DNA of 64,000 nt, taken from the NCBI GenBank assembly GCA_963795555.1, contig CAWCHZ010000002.1, positions 682,001 through 746,000 of the forward strand. Reading direction: 5' to 3'. Position 1 is the first letter of the stretch. Every line of letters starts with the position of its first letter. This document shows, one piece after another, positions 57,369 through 64,000 of the stretch. Below the pieces are notes generated by a model that was given only the letters and a program-made list of their open reading frames with translations, searched no databases and was not told the DNA's origin. The position numbers were made by a program, and so were the translations under genes. Source of the stretch: CAWCHZ01 sp963795555. GTDB taxonomy: Bacteria; Actinomycetota; Thermoleophilia; Solirubrobacterales; Solirubrobacteraceae.

Positions 57369-58089
57369 GCAGCCTCACCACCTCGCCGCCGACGTGCTCG
57401 CTCGTCGCGTGCACGCGCAGGGTGCGCAGCGCGCTGAAGCCAGCGGCGCGCGCTTCCTCGATCAGCCGCCTGCCGTCCAGGCGCGCCAGGGAAACGCTGT
57501 CCAGCGTCACGCTGCCGTCGCCGGTCGGACCGTGCCTGCTGCGCACGCGCTCGATGATGACGGCGTCGGCGTGCACGCGCAGGGCGAGCGGCTGGCTGAC
57601 GTAGCGGACGCCGTCGTGGACGGCGACGTCGGGCCGCGGTGGCTCGCTACGGTCATCGGCGAGGGCGTCGAGCGCGTCGGCGAGCGCGAGCGCGAGGATG
57701 CCGCCAGGACGCAGATGGGCGCGTGCCGTCACCAGCAGCTCGGCGCGCTCGGCGGGACCATCGAGCAGCTGGATCAGCTGCATCGGGGCGAGCGCCAGCG
57801 CGAAGCGCTCGGACACCTCGAAATGGCGGGCATCGGCGTGGAGCGTGCGCACGTCGAGATGCTCGGCGGCCGCGCGCCGCGCGAGCGCCGCGAGCAGGTC
57901 GGCGTCGCGGTCCAGCGCCCAGACGCGGTGGCCGGCGCGGGCCAGCGCCAGGCTGACACGGCCCGCACCCGCGCCCAGATCGAGGATCGGGTCGCCGGCG
58001 CGAGCGGCCAGCCGCCGCCACAGCGCCAGGTCGGCGCGGTAGCGCCCGCACTCGATGTCGTGCCAGATGGCGGCGTCCACGTCAGCCAT
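57361..58089 (-). CDS. SAM-dependent methyltransferase inside the murT-gatD unit
   Basis: A 242-residue class I methyltransferase. Motif I is DLGAGAGRVSLALA (about residues 37-50), followed by the acidic end of strand 2 (ALDRDADLL) and the MQLIQLLDGP segment; the C-terminal half is beta-rich (VHDGVRYVSQPLALRVHADAVIIERVR). The substrate is unknown. It overlaps murT and gatD by 8 bp on each side, so it must be made with them. Its role could be in peptidoglycan precursor modification, but only the context says so. Confidence 0.85.
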   Translation of the reverse strand: MADVDAAIWHDIECGRYRADLALWRRLAARAGDPILDLGAGAGRVSLALARAGHRVWALDRDADLLAALARRAAAEHLDVRTLHADARHFEVSERFALALAPMQLIQLLDGPAERAELLVTARAHLRPGGILALALADALDALADDRSEPPRPDVAVHDGVRYVSQPLALRVHADAVIIERVRSRHGPTGDGSVTLDSVSLARLDGRRLIEEARAAGFSALRTLRVHATSEHVGGEVVRLRA

Positions 58090-59461
58090 ATGGCACCGCC
58101 AGCCCGCGCCGCGCCAGCTCGGCACGCAGCTCGAGCATCGCGGTGTAGGTCGGCAGCGCGTAGAGCGGGCCGCTGCCGTCGCCCAGCGCGGCGTCGAGCG
58201 CGCGCGGCAGGTCGGGCTCGACGACCAGGCGCTCGGCATCGACGCCGGCGTATTTGAGGCGTACGGCCAGCTCGGCCGCGCGCGTGCCGCTGCAGGTGAC
58301 GCGGCGTACCCGCCCGGCGAGCAGCTCGAGGTCGGCGTCCCAGACCCAGGAAACGTCGCGGCCATCCGCGATGCGGTCGTTGAGCGCGCAGAGCAGGTCC
58401 AGCTCGCCGTCCTCCAGGATCAGCGTGCGCAGCACCTCGTTGGCGCCGGCGGGGTTCTTGACGAGCAGGATCGACAGCGGCCGCCTGGCGACGACGACGG
58501 TCTCGGCGCGACCGAACGCGGCGGCCACCGACTCCAGCCCGGCAACGACGTCGGGCAGCGTGACGCCGAGCACCAGGCACAGGGTCGCCGCACCGAGGGC
58601 GTTGTAGACGTTGTAGAGACCGGGCAGCGGCAGCCGCACATCGGCGTTCCCGGCGGGGGTGCGCAGCGCGATTCGCGCCCCGCGGATCCCCTCCAGGACA
58701 ACACGCTGGGCCGCGACATCGGGCCGGGGGCGCGAGCGCCCGCAGGATGGACAGTGGTAGTGGCCGAGGTGGCCGAGCAGAGCAGCGTCGTAGACGTAGG
58801 CCGCGCCGCAGTTGCGGCAGTGCTTGGAGTCGGCGGCGTGCTGGAGCTCGGGCAGCGCGAGCGAGCGGTCCTCGACGCCGAAGTAGCTGACCAGCGGGCG
58901 CTCGCGCCCGAGGTCGGCGACGAGCGGGTCGTCGGCGTTGAGCGCGAGCGCGGATCGGCCGGCACGCTCGGCGACCACCGCCTGCCAGCGATCGGCGATC
59001 GTGTCGAGCTCGCCGTAGCGGTCGAGCTGGTCGCGGAAGAGGTTGCCCAGCAGCAGCGCGCGCGGCGCCAGCTCCGCGACGATCGGGGCAAGCCAGAACT
59101 CGTCGACCTCGAACAGGCCGAGGTCACCGCGCGGCCGCCCGGAGCGATCGCTGGCCGCCACCAGCGTCGAGGCGATGCCGCCGGCCATGTTGGCGCCGGC
59201 GCGGTTGTGCACGAGGCGGTGACCGGCGTGCTCGAGGATCGCGGCCGCCATCGCCGCCGACGTCGTCTTGCCGTTGGTGGCTGAGACGACCGCGCTGCCG
59301 TCGTGTAGGCCGCCGGCCAGGCGAGCGATCGCGTGTGGCTCCAGGCGGATCAGCAGCTTGCCCGGCAGGCTCGTGCCGGCGCTGCCCGACGCGGGACCGC
59401 GTCGCGTGTGGCGCAGCAGTGCGCCGAGGGTCTTGGCCGCGGCGACCCTCGCGTCGAGCAT
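58082..59461 (-). CDS. murT: Lipid II isoglutaminyl synthase, MurT subunit
   Basis: A 459-residue Mur-ligase-fold protein. The ATP-binding SATNGKTT has Lys65. A zinc-ribbon insertion with CRNC and CPSC around residues 215-240 is typical of MurT, and the C-terminal DUF1727 domain contains KNPAGANEVLR and the catalytic LCALNDRIADGRDVSWVWD segment. MurT-GatD amidates lipid II at D-Glu and is important for cross-linking. The start ATG 59461 is the last of three TGATG junctions after the lipid kinase gene. Confidence 0.94.
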   Translation of the reverse strand: MLDARVAAAKTLGALLRHTRRGPASGSAGTSLPGKLLIRLEPHAIARLAGGLHDGSAVVSATNGKTTSAAMAAAILEHAGHRLVHNRAGANMAGGIASTLVAASDRSGRPRGDLGLFEVDEFWLAPIVAELAPRALLLGNLFRDQLDRYGELDTIADRWQAVVAERAGRSALALNADDPLVADLGRERPLVSYFGVEDRSLALPELQHAADSKHCRNCGAAYVYDAALLGHLGHYHCPSCGRSRPRPDVAAQRVVLEGIRGARIALRTPAGNADVRLPLPGLYNVYNALGAATLCLVLGVTLPDVVAGLESVAAAFGRAETVVVARRPLSILLVKNPAGANEVLRTLILEDGELDLLCALNDRIADGRDVSWVWDADLELLAGRVRRVTCSGTRAAELAVRLKYAGVDAERLVVEPDLPRALDAALGDGSGPLYALPTYTAMLELRAELARRGLAVPYG

Positions 59462-59497
59462 CAGGACGAGACGAGCATCAGGAGGGGGCGCACATCA
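59459..59497 (-). other. Triple TGATG junction with two five-codon mini-ORFs
   Basis: Reading on the minus strand, the lipid kinase stop TGA (59497-59495) overlaps ATG of MCAPS-stop; that TGA (59480-59478) overlaps ATG of MLVSS-stop; that TGA (59463-59461) overlaps the murT ATG. The three junctions are 17 nt apart, and the sequence CTGATGCTCG is directly duplicated at the last two. It appears to be a termination-reinitiation relay made by short duplication. Confidence 0.55.
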
Positions 59498-60370
59498 CGA
59501 CGGGACGAGCATCCGGATCGCGCGGGGCAGCGCGCGCACCGTCGTCGGCGTGTCCGCGATCGGCTCGCCGTCGGCGAACAACCGGAACGGGCGATCGGCG
59601 GAGACGCGGGCCTCGCGGACCCGGAACACGTGCACGCAGGGGAGCGCGACGTGCGTGCCGCGGAAGACCCGGGCGAGCACGGGCAGAGCGCGCAGCTTGG
59701 GGATGTCGCCGATGACGATCACGTCGAGCAGGCCGTCGTCGAGGCGTGCGTCCGGCGCGACCAGCATTCCCCCGCCGTAGGCGCGCGAGTTGGCCAGCGC
59801 GACGCTGAAGCCGACGAAGGCCGCGCGCGCGCCGTCGAGCTCGAGCTCGAAGCGCGCCGGGTGCCAGGCGGCGAGCGCTCGCAGCGCCGCGTAGGCGTAG
59901 ACGGCGCTGCCGCGGATCAGCTTGGTGCGGTTGGCCAACTCGGTCACGCCGGAGTCGAAGCCGTAGCTGGCAACGCACGCGAACGCGCGGCCCTCGACCT
60001 CCCCAAGGTCGAGCGTCTGGGCAACGCCGCGCGCGACCACCGCGCACGCCGCGACGGGGTCCAGCGGGATTCCCAGCGCACGCGCGAGGTCGTTGCCGCG
60101 CCCACCGGGCAGCAGGCCCATCACCGCGTCGCGGCCACGCAGCGCGCTGGCGACGCGTCCGATCAGTCCATCGCCGGACAGCACGACCGGAATCTCCCCT
60201 GCGGCTTGCGCTTCCAGCGCAAGCCGCTCGCCATCCTCGATGCAGCTCGTCGCCGCAGTGTGGAAGCTGACGCCGAGGCGACTCAGCTCCGCCTCGACGG
60301 CCGGCAGCTTCCGTGCCGCACGACCGGCGCCGGCGGAGGGGTTGTAGATCAGGCGAATGGGCGCTGGCAT
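59495..60370 (-). CDS. Diacylglycerol kinase-family lipid kinase
   Basis: A 291-residue YegS/DgkB-type kinase. It has IRLIYNPSAGAGRA, the nucleotide loop SGDGL (where most have GGDGT), LPGGRGNDLARALGI, and the C-terminal LFADGEPIADTPTTV. It phosphorylates a diacylglycerol or related lipid at the membrane, perhaps recycling lipid from wall polymer synthesis, as its murT/gatD neighbours suggest. The start ATG 60370 is supported by a -10 box 8 nt upstream. Confidence 0.85.
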   Translation of the reverse strand: MPAPIRLIYNPSAGAGRAARKLPAVEAELSRLGVSFHTAATSCIEDGERLALEAQAAGEIPVVLSGDGLIGRVASALRGRDAVMGLLPGGRGNDLARALGIPLDPVAACAVVARGVAQTLDLGEVEGRAFACVASYGFDSGVTELANRTKLIRGSAVYAYAALRALAAWHPARFELELDGARAAFVGFSVALANSRAYGGGMLVAPDARLDDGLLDVIVIGDIPKLRALPVLARVFRGTHVALPCVHVFRVREARVSADRPFRLFADGEPIADTPTTVRALPRAIRMLVPS

Positions 60371-60378
60371 CGCCGGCC

Positions 60379-60384
60379 ACCCTA
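60379..60384 (-). promoter_or_regulatory. -10 box of the lipid kinase-murT-gatD operon
   Basis: TAGGGT on the minus strand ends 8 nt before ATG 60370, with no ribosome binding site. Confidence 0.5.
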
Positions 60385-60444
60385 CCGGCGCGGCGCAGCC
60401 GGGCGCCGCCGGTGACGGCCCGCGCAGCTGACGCCGCAGCAGGC

Positions 60445-60732
60445 TCAGGCCTCGCGCGCCCAGCCCTTGTGGCGCAGGAACGCGGCGACCTCCTCGGGCG
60501 CGTCGGTGACGATGTAGGCGTCGATGATCGCGCCCTCGGTGTTGATCGTGATCGCCAGCCCGGAGGCGACCCGGCGCAGCTTGGAGATCGGGGCCACGGG
60601 CCGGCCGGCGCCCATTCGCGGCGTCACACGGCCGGTCGCGACCCGGTGCACGGCCGGGTGCGCGGCGATCCGATCGAGCATCCGGCGATAGCCCTTGCGC
60701 GAGGAGTGCTTGTGGTGCGTGCGCCGCGCCAT
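60445..60732 (-). CDS. DUF2103-like small protein
   Basis: A 95-residue basic protein starting with a His-rich segment (MARRTHHKHSSRKGYRRML) followed by HPAVHRVATGRVTPRMGAG and an alpha/beta C-terminus. The pattern resembles the predicted metal-binding DUF2103 family, but I am not certain. No function is known. Its 5' region, including the start codon, is repeated upstream. Confidence 0.6.
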   Translation of the reverse strand: MARRTHHKHSSRKGYRRMLDRIAAHPAVHRVATGRVTPRMGAGRPVAPISKLRRVASGLAITINTEGAIIDAYIVTDAPEEVAAFLRHKGWAREA

Positions 60733-60806
60733 TTGGTCTAGCGATGCCCGTGGTGCAGAGGTCGCGCCATTCGTCTAGCAAGGCCCTGGTGCATACGCCG
60801 CGCCAT
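60733..60806 (-). repeat. Two upstream copies of the DUF2103-like gene start
   Basis: ATGGCGCG starts occur at 60806, 60770 and 60732 (minus strand), 36 and 38 bp apart, each followed by a CACCA-like motif and, in the upstream two, by GCTAGAC just before the next ATG. The first two are in one frame and encode a 22-codon ORF (begins MARRMHQ, ends PLHHGHR) that stops at 60738, 5 nt before the true start. This is an imperfect tandem triplication of a gene start. Confidence 0.65.
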
Positions 60807-60855
60807 TCGCGTCGACAATGCGCGCGCCGCCGTGACCCTGCCAGCGCCATGCCGG

Positions 60856-61674
60856 CTATGCCTTGGCACCAAGGATCAGCTCGGCAACCGTCGCGCTGGT
60901 CGCGATCGGACGCGGATTGGTGGCGGCCTCGGCCTGCGCACGCGAGCTGCTGCCGCTCAGCACGATCGCGGCATCCAGGCCCGCGGCATGCGCGCCTGCG
61001 AGGTCGGCATCGAGACGATCGCCGATCACGAGCGATCGGCCGGGACCGAGGCGGTCCAGCGCCGTGCGGAAGATCTGGGGCTCCGGCTTGCCGACCGTCA
61101 CGCCACTACGCCCGGCGGCGTACTCGACCGCAGCGAGCACGGAGCCGCTGCCCGGCCAGGGCCCATCGGGCATCGGGTAGGTCGGGTCGCGGTTGGCGCC
61201 GACCAGCTCGGCCCCGCGCAGCAGCGCCTGGGTCGCCGTGCGCAGCTCGGCGTAGTCGAAGCCCTCGTGGCCGGCGACGACGACCACGTCGGCGCGGACC
61301 GCGAAGGCCGTGCCGTTGACGATGCGCATGCCCGCGTCGCCGACGTGGCGGAAGATCGCGGGCGGGCCGATCACGAAGGCGCTGCCCGCTCCACGCTCGG
61401 CGAGGTAGTGCTGGATGGCGCCACCGACGGTCACGACCTCCTCGAGCGCTGCGCGGAAGCCCAGCGCCCACAGCTTGCGCACGAGCTCCTCGCCCGTGTG
61501 GCGCACCTCGTTGGTGATGAAGGCCACCCCCTTGCCGGCGGCGCGCAGCGCCTCGACCGCCTCGACCGCGCCGGCCGTGGGCTCGTCGCCAACCCACAGG
61601 CAGCCGTCGAGGTCCAGCAGCACGTGGCGGTAGCGGTCGAGCAGCGGTGCCAGGGGCCGGACGGGCACGAGCAT
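60856..61674 (-). CDS. NagD-type HAD phosphatase
   Basis: A 272-residue class IIA HAD hydrolase. The nucleophile motif LLDLDGCLW has Asp21 and Asp23, ITNEVRHT supplies the motif II residue, GKPEPQIF the lysine, and IGDRLDADLAGAHAAG the acidic motif. Likely substrates are phosphorylated sugars, nucleotides or glycerol phosphate. Start ATG 61674 has a CATAAT box 5 nt upstream. Confidence 0.9.
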   Translation of the reverse strand: MLVPVRPLAPLLDRYRHVLLDLDGCLWVGDEPTAGAVEAVEALRAAGKGVAFITNEVRHTGEELVRKLWALGFRAALEEVVTVGGAIQHYLAERGAGSAFVIGPPAIFRHVGDAGMRIVNGTAFAVRADVVVVAGHEGFDYAELRTATQALLRGAELVGANRDPTYPMPDGPWPGSGSVLAAVEYAAGRSGVTVGKPEPQIFRTALDRLGPGRSLVIGDRLDADLAGAHAAGLDAAIVLSGSSSRAQAEAATNPRPIATSATVAELILGAKA

Positions 61675-61679
61675 CGATG

Positions 61680-61687
61680 ATTATGCT
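61680..61687. promoter_or_regulatory. Shared -10 of the divergent HAD and cyclophilin genes
   Basis: ATTATGCT reads TATGCT to the right (61682-61687, 8 nt before GTG 61696) and CATAAT to the left (61685-61680, 5 nt before ATG 61674). It is the second shared -10 between leaderless divergent genes in the window. Confidence 0.5.
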
Positions 61688-61695
61688 TCGCCGCC

Positions 61696-62487
61696 GTGTC
61701 GCGCCGCCTGCAGCCCGCCACCGGACTCGTGACGCCAACGCTGATCGCCGGTGTCAGGCGAGCATTGGTGGCCGGCGTCAGGCCGACGGTGATAGTCGGT
61801 GCGATCGCCCTCGTGCTCGCCGGCTGCGGCGGCTCGAGCTCGCCCAGCGCGGTCACCGATGCGACGGCCGGTGGCGACACGACGGGCGCTGGAGCCAGCA
61901 CCGCCGCGACGCTCAGCTCGCCGGGCCCGGGCTGCCAGGCGGTGGCCCAGCCGTCGCCCAAGGGCCCGTTCGACCTCAAGCCCCCAAAGCTGGAGCTGGA
62001 CCCCAGCAAGATCTACACCGCGGCGGTGGCCACGAGCTGTGGAACCTTTGCGATCCGCCTCGACGTACGCGACGCGCCGAGGACCGCGGCGTCGTTCGTC
62101 GCGCTGGTGCGTCGCGGCTTCTACGACGGGCTGACCTTCCATCGGATCGTGCCCGACTTCGTGATCCAGGGCGGCGATCCGGCTGGCGACGGCAGCGGTG
62201 GGCCGGGCTACACGGTCGTCGAGGCGCCACCACGCAACCTCGTCTACCGCCGCGGCGTGGTGGCGATGGCAAAGACCGCCAGCGACCCGGCCGGGGCGTC
62301 CGGCAGCCAGTTCTTCGTCGTGACGGCCGCCAACGCCGGGCTGCCGCCCGAGTATGCGCTGCTCGGCACGATCAGCAGCGGGCTGGACGTGGTGGAGCGG
62401 ATCGGCGCCCTGCAGGCCGATTCGACCACCGGCCAGCCCAACGCGCCGGTTGTCATAAACCGGATCAAGATCTCGATCTCCGCCTGA
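61696..62487 (+). CDS. Cyclophilin-type peptidyl-prolyl isomerase lipoprotein
   Basis: A 263-residue protein with a lipoprotein signal (hydrophobic IVGAIALVLAGC, lipidated Cys44), a Ser/Thr/Gly linker and a cyclophilin domain. The catalytic FHRIVPDFVIQGGDP and GASGSQFFV motifs are intact. It would help fold proteins outside the membrane. Start GTG 61696. Confidence 0.92.
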   Translation: MSRRLQPATGLVTPTLIAGVRRALVAGVRPTVIVGAIALVLAGCGGSSSPSAVTDATAGGDTTGAGASTAATLSSPGPGCQAVAQPSPKGPFDLKPPKLELDPSKIYTAAVATSCGTFAIRLDVRDAPRTAASFVALVRRGFYDGLTFHRIVPDFVIQGGDPAGDGSGGPGYTVVEAPPRNLVYRRGVVAMAKTASDPAGASGSQFFVVTAANAGLPPEYALLGTISSGLDVVERIGALQADSTTGQPNAPVVINRIKISISA

Positions 62488-62497
62488 GCGGGCGCGG

Positions 62498-63100
62498 CTA
62501 CGCCGCAGCGGCACGCTTGGCGCGTGCCTGGCGGCGCCGGCCGAGCAACGCAAGGATCCCAAGCGCGACGACCACGACGGCCAGCCCCAGCAGGATCGCG
62601 CCGGCGATCGAGACCCCGCCGAGCGGCAGCGCGACCAGCTCGACGACCCCAAAGCCCACGCCGAGCAGCACCACGATCGTGGCCAGCACGACGGCGATGC
62701 CGCGCAGGCGGACGAGCAGGCTCGAGTCAGGCGGCGGCGCGAGCAGACCCATGAAGCGCAGCGCCAGCAGCTGACGGGTGCCGGGCGACTCCTGCCCCAG
62801 TCGCTCCATCGCCTGCTTGAGGTCGGCGGGCCGGCGCTCGGCGAGCGCGAGCGATGCGTCGGCCATGCGCCGCAGCTGCATCCGCTCCTGCGGTCGCGCC
62901 GCGGCGATCGCGCGCTGGAAGTGAGCGCGCGCGGTCTTGGCGTCGTAGCGCTCGGCGGCGCGTGCGCCGAGGATCGCCTGCGCGGCGGCGCGGAACTTGA
63001 CCTCCTGCTCGAGCTCCTCGTCGGAGCGTGCCTCCAGCCGCTGCATCGCGGCCAGCGCGCTCTTCTGCTCGATGCGGATCTGGCGCTGCTTGGGTGCCAT
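62498..63100 (-). CDS. Membrane protein of unknown function
   Basis: A 200-residue protein. The N-terminal 110 residues are charged and helical with a TPR-like segment (ARAAERYDAKTARAHFQRAIAAA); two membrane helices follow at about 132-153 and 162-187, with a basic C-terminus. I recognise no family. Its stop lies 10 nt from the convergent cyclophilin gene stop. Confidence 0.65.
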   Translation of the reverse strand: MAPKQRQIRIEQKSALAAMQRLEARSDEELEQEVKFRAAAQAILGARAAERYDAKTARAHFQRAIAAARPQERMQLRRMADASLALAERRPADLKQAMERLGQESPGTRQLLALRFMGLLAPPPDSSLLVRLRGIAVVLATIVVLLGVGFGVVELVALPLGGVSIAGAILLGLAVVVVALGILALLGRRRQARAKRAAAA

Positions 63101-63114
63101 CGGCGCTGCGCAGT

Positions 63115-64000
63115 CTACGGCGTCTCGGCGCCCAGGCGCTCGCCTCGCGGCCCCACCCGCGCGCCAGCGCCGGGGCGAGCATCGCTGCGCCTCGGCAGGG
63201 TGATGGCGAGCAGCAGGCCGAGGATCGGCAGCCCGGCGATCACATGCACGGTGGTGGGCAGGCCGTGCGCGTCGGCGATCAGGCCCAGCAGCGGCGTGCA
63301 GATGCCACCGAGGCCGATCGCCATGCCCATTGTGACGCCGGAGGCGATGCCGATCCGGTTGGGCAGCAGCTCCTGGCCGAGCACGACGGTGATCCCGAAC
63401 GTCGCGATCGTGGCGGCGCCGATGACGCCGATCAGCACCGTCGCCCAGCCCTGGTCGACGGCCGCGAAGCCGAGGATCAGCGGCGGCAGCAGCGCCATCG
63501 AGCCGAGCAGCACGGCGCGACGGCCGATGCGGTCGGCGAGCGGGCCGCCGATCAGCGTGCCCAGCGCGCCACCGAGCAGCATGACCGTCAGGGCGCCGTT
63601 GCCACCGGCCTTGGAGGTGTGGAGGACGCGGATGAAGTAGAGCGGCACGAACGTGATCAGGCCGAAGTAGACGATCGAGCGGCAGGCCACGAGCGCTGTC
63701 AGGCGGGCGAAGGGGCCCCAGGCATCGCGTCGCTCGGGCCGGCTGGGCCCGCTGCGGCGCGTGGGGTGGAAGCTGCCGAGATGCGGCAGCTCTGACGCCA
63801 GTACAACAGCCATCAGCGCGGTCGGGATGATCAGCACGAGCGTGCCGTGCAGGCCGAACGCGAGCACGGCTGGTGTGGTCAGCACGGGCCCGAGCGCAAA
63901 GCCGAGATTGCCACCGACCGAGAACAGGCTCATGGCGCTCGCCCGTCGCGGTCCCGAAACGTAGTTGGCCCAGCGCGAGGCCTCGGGGTGATAGGCGGCC
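63115..64000 (-). CDS. Fsr-type MFS transporter (5' end outside window)
   Basis: At least 295 residues of a major facilitator transporter, cut by the right edge. The visible start HPEASRWANYVSGPRRASA followed by MSLFSVGGNLGFALGP is the signature of the fosmidomycin-resistance (Fsr) family. Seven to eight membrane helices and the cytoplasmic GGPLADRIGRRAVLLG loop are visible. An efflux role is inferred. Its ATG at 63933 is internal, not the start. Confidence 0.88.
   Translation of the reverse strand, partial: AAYHPEASRWANYVSGPRRASAMSLFSVGGNLGFALGPVLTTPAVLAFGLHGTLVLIIPTALMAVVLASELPHLGSFHPTRRSGPSRPERRDAWGPFARLTALVACRSIVYFGLITFVPLYFIRVLHTSKAGGNGALTVMLLGGALGTLIGGPLADRIGRRAVLLGSMALLPPLILGFAAVDQGWATVLIGVIGAATIATFGITVVLGQELLPNRIGIASGVTMGMAIGLGGICTPLLGLIADAHGLPTTVHVIAGLPILGLLLAITLPRRSDARPGAGARVGPRGERLGAETP

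Noticed and set aside
58090..58365. N-terminal extension of the methyltransferase over murT
   Set aside because: This stretch is a shadow of murT in another frame on the same strand; the methyltransferase fold begins at 58089.
60371..60850. N-terminal extension of the lipid kinase
   Set aside because: It runs over the DUF2103-like gene and the repeat region; the family start and -10 box fit ATG 60370.

Overview
This 64 kb window is a very GC-rich bacterial chromosome segment, most likely from the class Thermoleophilia (Solirubrobacterales-like Actinobacteria). The reasons are an actinobacterial core gene set (mihF next to gmk and rpoZ, murT/gatD, CGAAC-N4-GTTCG SOS boxes, PyrR-led pyr operon), the coexistence of RNase J, RNase Y, PNPase and RNase Z, an LL-diaminopimelate aminotransferase route to lysine, and many genes whose -10 box lies only 5-11 nt before the start codon, as expected for leaderless mRNAs. 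The assignment comes from gene content, not from a search.

Layout. 1-2.5 kb is the integrase end of an integrated element: an excisionase-like HTH gene and a tyrosine recombinase whose last codons lie inside a tRNA-Arg(CCG) gene, so the tRNA 3' end is the probable att site. 2.6-4.2 kb holds a phosphodiesterase and RNase Z. 4.2-13.4 kb is a tightly overlapping pyrimidine operon (pyrR-pyrB-pyrC-carA-carB-pyrK-small ORF-pyrD) behind a PyrR RNA-binding loop that overlaps the pyrR ribosome binding site; pyrF and pyrE are not in it. 13.5-16.5 kb carries mihF, gmk, rpoZ, coaBC and a TPR protein. 16.5-25.6 kb is the translation and ribosome-maturation operon rimP-nusA-infB-ylxP-rbfA-nrnA-truB-ribF-rpsO, preceded by a leader with an intrinsic-terminator-like hairpin and followed by a peroxiredoxin and a DsbA-like oxidoreductase. 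25.7-32.6 kb is pnp, an M16 peptidase, dapB, dapA and rnj. 32.6-37 kb is a minus-strand signalling operon (response regulator, histidine kinase, GGDEF/EAL protein). 37.2-48.6 kb is ftsK, a RodZ-like gene, cinA, a VapBC-like pair on the other strand, recA, recX, rny, miaB and an SOS-controlled radical SAM gene. 48.7-64 kb has mscS, SDR, FIST, miaA, dapF, dapL, hflX and dut, then a minus-strand cell-wall cluster (HAD phosphatase, DUF2103-like, lipid kinase, murT, methyltransferase, gatD), a cyclophilin lipoprotein, a membrane protein and a truncated Fsr-type MFS transporter.

The most unusual observations are: (1) two genes, pyrD and the DsbA-like gene, with no ATG/GTG/TTG that would preserve the conserved N-terminus, both placed to start at a CTG overlapping the upstream stop as CTGA; (2) mini-ORFs that bridge operon gaps by exact stop/start overlaps (pyrK-pyrD, pnp-M16 peptidase, and a chain of three TGATG junctions before murT), partly built from short tandem duplications; (3) a DapF homologue with serine in place of both catalytic cysteines; (4) an EAL domain whose catalytic-base glutamate is lysine; (5) a C3H zinc-finger-like tail on NusA; (6) a SAM methyltransferase inserted with 8-bp overlaps between murT and gatD; and (7) two divergent gene pairs that appear to share one symmetrical -10 element.
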